Part shown: positions 6,801-13,103 of the stretch, in pieces | How the letters are laid out: the number at the start of each line of letters is the position of its first letter | Position numbering within the stretch: position 1 is the first letter of the stretch | NCBI GenBank assembly: GCA_036939975.1 | Contig: JALLPB010000852.1 | Coordinates: 1-13,103, forward strand | Source: Cyclostephanos tholiformis | Lineage: Eukaryota; Bacillariophyta; Thalassiosirophyceae; Thalassiosirales; Thalassiosiraceae | Direction of reading: 5' to 3' | DNA: 13,103 nucleotides | Program-made: the position numbers and the translations under genes | Notes under the pieces: model-generated | The model's database searches: none | Told to the model about the DNA's origin: nothing | Seen by the model: only the letters and a program-made list of their open reading frames with translations

Positions 6801-9688
6801 CCTTCGAAGGCTGGTGGGATGTCAAACCTAACCTGAAGTATCTTAAGCTCTTTGGAGCACATGTCTACATGAAGCGTACCGGTGCTCGATGATCAAAACT
6901 TGACCAACAGGACTTCAGAGGCCTCTTCCTCAGGTATACCTCCACCGACCAAAATATCCGCTATCTCAACCTCGACAGCAGAAACACGAAAACATGTCAT
7001 CATGCAACTTTTGACAAAGCCTGGCACCTCCAGTACACTCACCCGCCAGCTGCCGAACTCCTTTATTGACTTGGCCTGGAATATGATACTGCGTCCACTC
7101 CCTGCCCTCCCCCCCATCCAATCAAGGTTGCACACTACCCACCGCAACCCCCCTTGACGTCTCATCTCCCACACATGGCTAAGGCATGCATTCGTAACCT
7201 CCCTCTTTGCCTTTCACCTGCACCATACCCTCAAGGTGCTGTGATCCACACATGCTCTCGGTCACCGCACTCGGGCACTTGCATCGACCCTGCACCCAAC
7301 GACGCGTCATTATCCCTGTCCTATAGCATTTCAGCGGATGACATAGCACAGATTTACCTCTCGCCAACCCCATACAATGATGCATTCGAAGAAAGCTTTG
7401 ACCTCCAAAAATTTCATATTTCACACCATCGGACTGCTGGACTGATCTTTCTCCAACAAGATGACAGACTAGTCCTTGCCTCCATGGCACCATCCGCCCC
7501 CGGTGCACGCGTCCATCATTTGTGCACAAGACCCCGTGGTGCATGGTTTACTCTCCATCAACGGCACCCATGTGCACACCATTGCAGAGGCACATTGGGT
7601 GTTTCATGACCTCTATCTCAACAATGCAACTTTGTACAATATCCTCTTTGCACATCCTAAAATTTCTCATGGACTCTCGAATAAAGGCCTCCCCCTCCTC
7701 CATCGCGATCAAATCCCACAAATAAACATAGATCAACTGAGCAATAGATGGGCACCACAATCCGAAACTCCTACAATCTTACCCAAAACACCTACCCATG
7801 ACGTTGTTATTGATGGTGACGTTTGGAACATCACCACTAAAGTGATGAAACTCACATGAGGGAAACTCATGAAGCAGGATGACTGGATGAATCTGAACAC
7901 CTACAACTCGACCAGTATGATAAGCAGTACATGTTCAGCGACTCCATGGCCATGGTAGACGAATCAGCAATTTTTCATCTGGTATGGACTTACGTCATCA
8001 AGGAACTCGACGGTCTCAAAAAGGCAAGATGCATTTGCAACGGCTCCTTGTGCTCGGGCCAAGTCAGAGTTCTTGATCACACGTACAAAAACTGCGTGGA
8101 TAGAACCAGTTCTCGAATCTTTTACATGAAATCAGCAGCAGAAAATATGCTTGTATACAGTGCTAATGTTTCCAATGCTTTCATGGAGGCACCTGCTCCT
8201 AAACAGGGTTATCTATCCAGACCATGCTTTCAAAGACTGGTGGGTCCACAAGAAAGGTAATCCACCAATCCTCAGACAGTTACGTTATACCCGTCCTTGG
8301 AGCTATGCAGGGGCATCCTGGATCTACCCATCTCTGGGAGAAACACATCAATCGGATACTACGGGACATCGGCTTGACACCCACAATCAATGAACCTTAC
8401 ATATACTCTGGAATTATCCTTGGCCAACAGGTCCTTTTCATGCAAGTTGACAATTTTGCTATCTCTGCAACATCACCCCGGATTGCTAATCACCTCCTAG
8501 ACCTGATTGACGACAAACTCTCCATTCTGATGAAGCAACAGGGCTTGGTCACACTATTCAATGGCCTCAACATTCACCAAACTAGAGACTACATCAAAAT
8601 ATCGTGCAAGACATACATTGACCATATCAGCAACATACATCTCGACACGGATGGATGAAAAGTTACCTTATTCCGACCACACTACCCCGCTCATGACTAC
8701 AGCATCATTTATGAAAGCCTTACAGACAGAGCAAGGAGATGCAGATCCTGCCGTACAATGGACCCTCGAAAAGAAAATGGGCTTCAGCTATCAAAGTAGT
8801 ATTGAGCAATTAGTTTACACTTGGTTTGCTGTCGTCCTGACCTCTCGTTCGCCACCGTGAAACTCTCCCAACACAACACATGCCCAGGATGGGTTCATTT
8901 TGAAGGTGTCTGTCACACCCTCAAATATCTCTACCACACAAGGTCGGAATGACTTTACTTTTGGAGAATTGCATCCCGTGATGAACTCAACTCCATCCCA
9001 TTAGCAACTGTCCTCAGCAACAATCACGACGTACTCCATACCAACCATCAACAGCACAAACCCCTTAATGCTTATAGAATGAGCGACCCCAACTGAGCAT
9101 CCTGCATTCGTACATGCCGGTTTTTTACCAGATCTTTGATCAAACTCATTGGTGCAGCCATTGCATACAAGACACAACTATTAGAAATGTCATCCACCGA
9201 ATCCAAATTTATGGCAGTATACGAGGCTGGTAAGTGCTCCTTTATGTGCACAGCATCCTCTGGGACTTAGACGTACCTCAAGAAGCTGCCAGTCAGTTAT
9301 ACGAAAACAATAATGCCTGCACTGCTATGGCAAATGCCCAGAAGCCTACTAGTTGCACACACCATATGTACATTAGATATCATGTCCTATGCAAATGGGT
9401 AGAGCATGATCTTATCGTACTTGAGCAGGTTGATACAACCATCAACAAAGCAGATCACTTCACAAAACTCCTGTCTCAGGTCCTCTTCCATAGGCACATT
9501 GACCACATCATGGGTCACGTGCCACCAGAATACTCACTGGCATACCAACGGTCCACGGGCCAATTTGACACTCCCACATCTGATAATGTTCCCGAGTCAT
9601 ACACGACAAAAACTACCATGCTGGTTATCATCCAACAGGAATCGGATGATCTATATATCCCTATTGCTGCAAGGGCAGCACGTATATA
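6797..9688 (+). pseudogene. pol: Element A pol, part 2: integrase C-terminus, connector, RT, RNase H
   Basis: Integrase end: TPFEGWW ... YLKLFGAHVYMKRTG and DQNIRYLNLDS, with TGA at 6890 and 7067. Connector: DDIAQIYLSPTPYNDAFEES, HHRTAGLIF, then a PDZ-like stretch (about 7500-7690: GAW, LLSINGTHVHTIAEA, ISHGLSNKGLPLL). RT: VWTYVIKELDG, ARCICNGS, NVSNAFMEAP (Asn at 8165 where Asp is usual), GAMQGHPGSTHLWEKH, QVDNFAIS (Asn at 8452 where the second YVDD Asp belongs), and RPDLSFATVKLSQ. RNase H: SSTESKFMAVYEAGK, YENNNACTAMANAQKP, NKADHFTKLL. The frame changes near 7548, 7910, 8213, 8270, 8645, 8830 and 9232, and there are further stops at 7857, 8950 and 9094. This is an old, catalytically dead copy. 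The order and motifs make the copia assignment firm. Confidence 0.85.
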
Positions 9689-9795
9689 TGTTGGACCCCG
9701 TATGGGAACAGATTCATTTTGCATAATGTGTCTCCCCATATGCGAAATTTTAGCGATCCCTGCACGTTTGCGTACGGGGTCTCCCAATATGCGTA
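9689..9795 (+). repeat. Possible start of element A 3' LTR
   Basis: About 100 bp after the end of the RNase H region the sequence reads TGTTGGACCCCGTATGGG, a plausible copia LTR start (TGTTGG). A 9-bp inverted repeat, GACCCCGTA (9694-9702) and TACGGGGTC (9773-9781), lies inside, as does a near-direct repeat GTCTCCCCATATGCG / GTCTCCCAATATGCG (near 9729 and 9780). No polypurine tract is obvious just upstream. The 5' LTR start of A is outside the window, so identity cannot be tested here. Confidence 0.3.
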
Positions 9796-9796
9796 N
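9796..9796. other. Ambiguous base N at the A/B' boundary
   Basis: This is the only ambiguous base in the window. It lies exactly where element A sequence gives way to B-family integrase (TWIKAIKAGNYNTWP). This fits a contig join or an unresolved repeat boundary rather than a true insertion point. Confidence 0.85.
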
Positions 9797-10378
9797 GATA
9801 CCTGGATCAAAGCCATTAAAGCAGGAAACTACAACACATGGCCGACCATAAATCCAACTATTGTCCGACGACATTTCCCAGAATCAGAGGAAACTCAAAA
9901 GGGACACATGAAACGTCAAAGACAAGGAGTACGATCTACAAGGGTGCAAGAAGAAGCAGAACCAAACATACCTGCTATCCCAAAAGCAAAAGACGTCTAT
10001 ATCAAAATCTACAACGCCCATGAAACGATGCATACTGACCAGATGGGACACTTTCCAGCAACATCGAGCAGAGGCAACCAATACGTAATGGTACTTGTCG
10101 AAGTAGATGGAAATTTCATTGACGCAGAACCAATAAAAAATCAATCAGAAGGAGCAATGATAAAAGCGTATCAGGCTCTTTGGTCAAGACTTACCTCATC
10201 AGGAACCGTAAAACCAATGACACACATTCTCACAATGAAGCTTCAGCAGAAATACAGAACAACTGTCAAAGCTTCAACAGAATTCAAAAAGGAAATACAG
10301 AAAAACTGCACGATCCAACTGGTACCTCCAGACAACCACCTAAGAAACCTCGCGGAAAGAGCCATCCAAACTTTCTAG
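9797..10378 (+). pseudogene. pol: Element B' pol: integrase N-terminal and catalytic part, damaged
   Basis: The open frame begins directly after the N and encodes the integrase N-terminal domain (TWIKAIKAGNYNTWP, VRRHFPESEETQKGHMKRQ) and most of the catalytic core. First catalytic Asp at 10037 (MHTDQMG); Glu at 10355 (NLAERAIQ). The second catalytic Asp is missing. At 10229-10252 the frame reads ILTMKLQQK, where family proteins have an LDNE-type motif. A missing base after 10231 and an extra A near 10250 shift and then restore the frame, replacing about seven residues. A UAG at 10376-10378 interrupts the frame, probably from a Lys codon. The start of the gene is lost at the boundary, so this is a double-damaged fragment. 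Confidence 0.85.
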
Positions 10379-13103
10379 AGCCACTTCAAATCGATCCTAG
10401 CAGGAGTAGACAACTCATTCCCAATGCAATTATGGGACAGGCTACTACCCCAAGCCATCCTTACTCTGAACCTATTATGCCAATTCAACGCGGTACCATC
10501 AATATCGGCACGGCAATATGTTCACGGCAATTTTGATTACAACAAAATGCCGTTAGCACCAATGGGATGCGCAGTGCAAATACACCAAGGGAGTGAGAGA
10601 AGAACATCGTGGGCAGCAAACGCAATAGATGGATGGTACTTACAAACATCACCAGACCATTACAGATGCCACGTAATCTATGTGAAACAAACAAGGAGCG
10701 AACGAGTGTCAGATACAGTTTATTTCAAAACAAAATATCTCACGCAACCCACCTTAACACCAGCGGATATAATCACCAAAGCACTCCAAGATCTCACACA
10801 AGCATTAAAAGGAAAGCACAATCAGCAGGGAATCAGTCAGATGGAAGCATTAGTAAAATTGGACGTCATCTTGAACAACGTACCAGAACCAGAACCAACA
10901 CTGGAATCTGAAAAGACACCAGAAAAACTCACCCTTCCAATGGAGACACGGCGAGTGACGTTTGATACCACGTCCAAACCACCAAAACCTGACGAGTTAC
11001 AAACAGACATCCCAAATCCAAGGGTGACAAACCAACCGGTACGTACACGATCAAAACCGATGCACAAGGTCACCGTTGACAAGATGATTCCAACTCCAAG
11101 GGTGAAGATAACTATGTCCAACTTAAACAGCAATGATAATAGAGAGAGAATCAGAAAATACATTTCATCGAAGACATTGGCACGCATTCCACGACGAGAC
11201 TCTCACCTTCGACGGACTACACGAACCAGTCACAGAGCACAACTAATTCACGACAAAGAAACGAACACGTATTTGACTTACCGACAACTTTTACGAAATC
11301 CGAAGTACCATGAAACGTGGTCCAAATCTTCAGCCAATGAATTTGGGAGACTGACCAATGGTCTCAAAGATGGTAGAGTGAAAGGAACCAACACAATGCA
11401 TTTCATTAGAAAAACGGACGTACCGGCAGACAGAATAAAGGATGTGACGTATGGTAGTTTTACCTGTGATTTTCGACCAAACAAGGCAGAAGTATATAGG
11501 ACGAGACTTACCATGGGAGGAGATAGAATAAACTATCCGGACGACTGTGGAACGCCTACAGCCGACATAACCCTTTTCAAAATCCTTGTCAACAGCATTA
11601 TCTCGACCCCAAACGCGAAATGTCTCATGTTGGATATTAAGGACTTTTACCTTAATACACCCATGAAACGACCGGAGTTTATGAAGCTTAAACTCTCCGA
11701 CATACCCGAGGAAGTGATTGAACATTACAATTTACGTGAGTTAGCAACACCAGATGAATATGTGTATTGCAAAGTCACGAAAGGAATGTACGGCTTACCA
11801 CAGGCGGGGATAATTGCCCAGGAATTGTTGGAACAGAGACTGAGTACACATGGATACTACCAGAGCAAGATTGTCAATGGATTGTGGAAACACAGAACTA
11901 GACCAATTTGCTTTAGTCTCGTGGTTGATGATTTCGCTATAAAATATGTGAACAGAGAAGATGCAGATCATTTAGTTGACACGATCAGAAAATATTATCC
12001 AATAACAGTGGATGAAGATGCAACAAAATACATCGGACTCACAATACAATGGGATTATGTCAAACGACAAGCACATATCCACATGCCAGGGTATATCGAC
12101 AAAGCGTTGGTTAGATTCAATCATAAAAAACCGACGAAGGTTCAGAACTCACCGTATCCGCATGTTTCTCCCAAATACGGAACCACAATCCAGTATGTTC
12201 CGGATGAAATTGAATCCCCCACATTATCAAACGAGGACACGAAATACATCCAAGCTGTGACGGGAACCCTCCTGTATTACGCCAGGGCAATCGATCCGAC
12301 AATCCTCCCAGCACTCAGCGCAATTGCAACGGAACAAGCAAAACCAACACAGAAGACAATGGAAAACGTGAAACAATTATTAGATTATTGCTCGACACAA
12401 GAGGATGCGATGATAACGTACAATGCAAGTCAAATGATATTAGCAATCCACAGTGATGCAGGGTATGCGAACGAGAAAAAATCACGAAGCCGAGCGGGGG
12501 GACATTTTTTCTTATCAAACGACGATAAATTCCCACCCAACAATGGCGCAATTCTTACCATCGCTACAATTATAAAAGCAGTCATGTCTTCGGCCGCAGA
12601 GGCAGAACTGGGGGCATTGTACATCAACGCGAAGGAGGCTGTTTATTTGCGACAAATACTGGCCGAGATGGACCACCCGCAACCGCGAACGCCGATACAA
12701 ACGGATAACACGACGGCCGAGGGGGTAATCAACAAAAAAATACAACCAAAACGTACCAAAGCAATGGACATGCGATTCCATTGGCTACGCGACCGTGAAG
12801 CACAGGGTCAATTTAAAATTTATTGGCGGCCGGGGAAAACGAATTTGGCAGATTATTTTACGAAACATCATGCTCCGGCGCACCATGTCAACGTCAGAGC
12901 AGAATTTTTGACAAGAGTCAAAGACCGTGCAGAGGCCAGACAGACCTCAGTAACCGACAACAAAATCACTACGCTACAAGGGTGTGTTAGACAAGCTAGC
13001 CTACGAGAGCTAGCGCAGCGAATTTTAGCGAAGAGGGAAAATTTAAATTCTTCCCCAAAGGGTTTGCGAAGAGTTTGCGAAGCAACTAGAGTAGCTTCAC
13101 ACT
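10379..13103 (+). CDS. pol: Element B' Pol: integrase end, reverse transcriptase and RNase H (open to window end)
   Basis: This frame continues the B' integrase after the UAG and stays open for 908 codons to the window end; the first ATG is at 10424. Order: integrase end (FKSILAGV, FPMQLWDRLLPQA, NFDYNKMPLAPMGC, GWYLQTSPDHYR); a charged, Pro/Thr-rich linker (about 10760-11250); RT (from about 11270) with Asp at 11633 (LDIKDFYL), KGMYGLPQAG and a VVDD active site at 11921-11932; then RNase H with Asp at 12455 (IHSDAGY), Glu at 12599 (SSAAEAEL), Asp at 12704 (QTDNTTAEG) and the NLADYFTKHH end near 12868. These enzymes copy element RNA into cDNA in the particle and remove the RNA. There is no stop before the 3' LTR. 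By comparison with the 5' LTR, the frame should end at TAA a few bases past the window. Confidence 0.9.
12985..13103 (+). repeat. 3' LTR of element B' (cut by window end)
   Basis: It starts TGTTAGACAAG and matches 4325-4443 at 112 of 119 positions. Differences fall at LTR offsets 20, 31, 36, 57, 76, 84 and 86. A short purine-rich run (AAGGGTG, 12978-12984) precedes it as a weak polypurine tract. This copy preserves a direct repeat GTTTGCGAAG (13062-13071 and 13073-13082), which is damaged in the 5' LTR of B. The pol frame reads through the whole visible LTR. Confidence 0.88.

Larger units (their letters stand above)
6797..9795 (+). mobile_element. Element A, right part
   Basis: This is the continuation of element A after the B insertion: end of integrase, a long connector, RT and RNase H, then the 3' end of the element. 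It shares with the left part the C-rich + strand, the same protein family and heavy decay. It ends at the N at 9796, where sequence switches to a different element. A complete 3' LTR for A is not visible. Confidence 0.8.
9797..13103 (+). mobile_element. Element B', right part of a second B-family copia copy
   Basis: B' starts inside the integrase N-terminal domain and runs through RT and RNase H into a 3' LTR cut by the window end. Its IN region duplicates that of B (6373-6796) at about 79% nucleotide identity over the 147 bp I compared by eye, with many third-position differences, so it is a different copy and not the missing half of B. It lacks LTR, gag and protease on the left, probably because of the boundary at 9796. 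Confidence 0.85.

Noticed and set aside
10376..10378. Alternative genetic code reading UAG as an amino acid
   Set aside because: There is only one UAG in the long B' frame, and UGA and UAA also interrupt element A. Ordinary nonsense mutation is enough.
10180..10536. Separate small protein overlapping B' integrase
   Set aside because: It is the alternative frame exposed by the paired frameshifts. Only the short NEAS stretch is homologous to integrase; the remainder is shadow sequence.
4325..13103. One giant composite retrotransposon with two LTRs, two integrase regions and two RTs that captured element A
   Set aside because: A's two halves join at codon level across 4324/6797, so A is the insertion target and not captured cargo. 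The duplicated IN regions show that B and B' are different copies, and an N lies at the A/B' border.
1..13103. CRISPR array, tRNA or rRNA genes, bacterial promoters or operons
   Set aside because: No spaced direct repeats of the right kind, cloverleaf signatures or rRNA-like blocks were seen, and the content is eukaryotic retrotransposon sequence.

Overview
The window looks like eukaryotic repeat-rich DNA, most likely from a diatom or a close stramenopile relative. The basis is protein resemblance: both elements here carry Gag, integrase (IN) and reverse transcriptase (RT) motifs that I recognise from the Ty1/copia (Pseudoviridae-like) retrotransposons abundant in diatom genomes. I see no host gene, tRNA, rRNA, CRISPR array or bacterial-style operon. 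Everything recognisable lies on the + strand. LAYOUT. (1) 1-4324 is the left part of an old, decayed copia element, called A here: an unassigned leader or LTR remnant (1-292), a broken gag (293 to about 3040), a fused protease remnant, and the integrase up to its catalytic core. (2) 4325-6796 is the left part of a second copia element, B, inserted into A's integrase: 5' LTR, a 30-nt leader, an intact gag (4543-5670), then pol in the same frame behind a single UGA (protease and start of IN), stopping abruptly inside the IN core. (3) 6797-9795 is the right part of A. It resumes A's integrase almost exactly at the codon where B interrupted it, then gives an IN-RT connector with a PDZ-like segment, RT and RNase H, all heavily frameshifted. 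(4) A single N at 9796 marks the switch to (5) 9797-13103, a different copy of the B family (B'). It starts inside IN, repeats about 430 bp of the IN region already seen in B (about 79% identical over the stretch I compared), and continues through RT and RNase H in a long open frame into a 3' LTR cut off by the window end. HOW THE PARTS RELATE. B and B' are not halves of one copy, because the IN region is present twice in diverged form. Their LTRs are nevertheless about 94% identical over the 119 visible bases. A is a pseudogene. B is truncated on its 3' side without costing A more than about a codon. B' has an intact RT/RNase H but damaged IN (a catalytic Asp lost through a pair of opposite frameshifts, plus one UAG). 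MOST INTERESTING. The codon-precise, 3'-truncated nested insertion; the UGA-CGG stop between B gag and pol with no ATG before the protease; the pol frame running through the 3' LTR; the cysteine-free IN N-terminal domain conserved in B and B'; the PDZ-like segment in A; and three ~147-bp repeats with evenly spaced G7 tracts in A gag. The N at the A/B' boundary means a misassembly must be excluded before the right-hand junction is given biological meaning.
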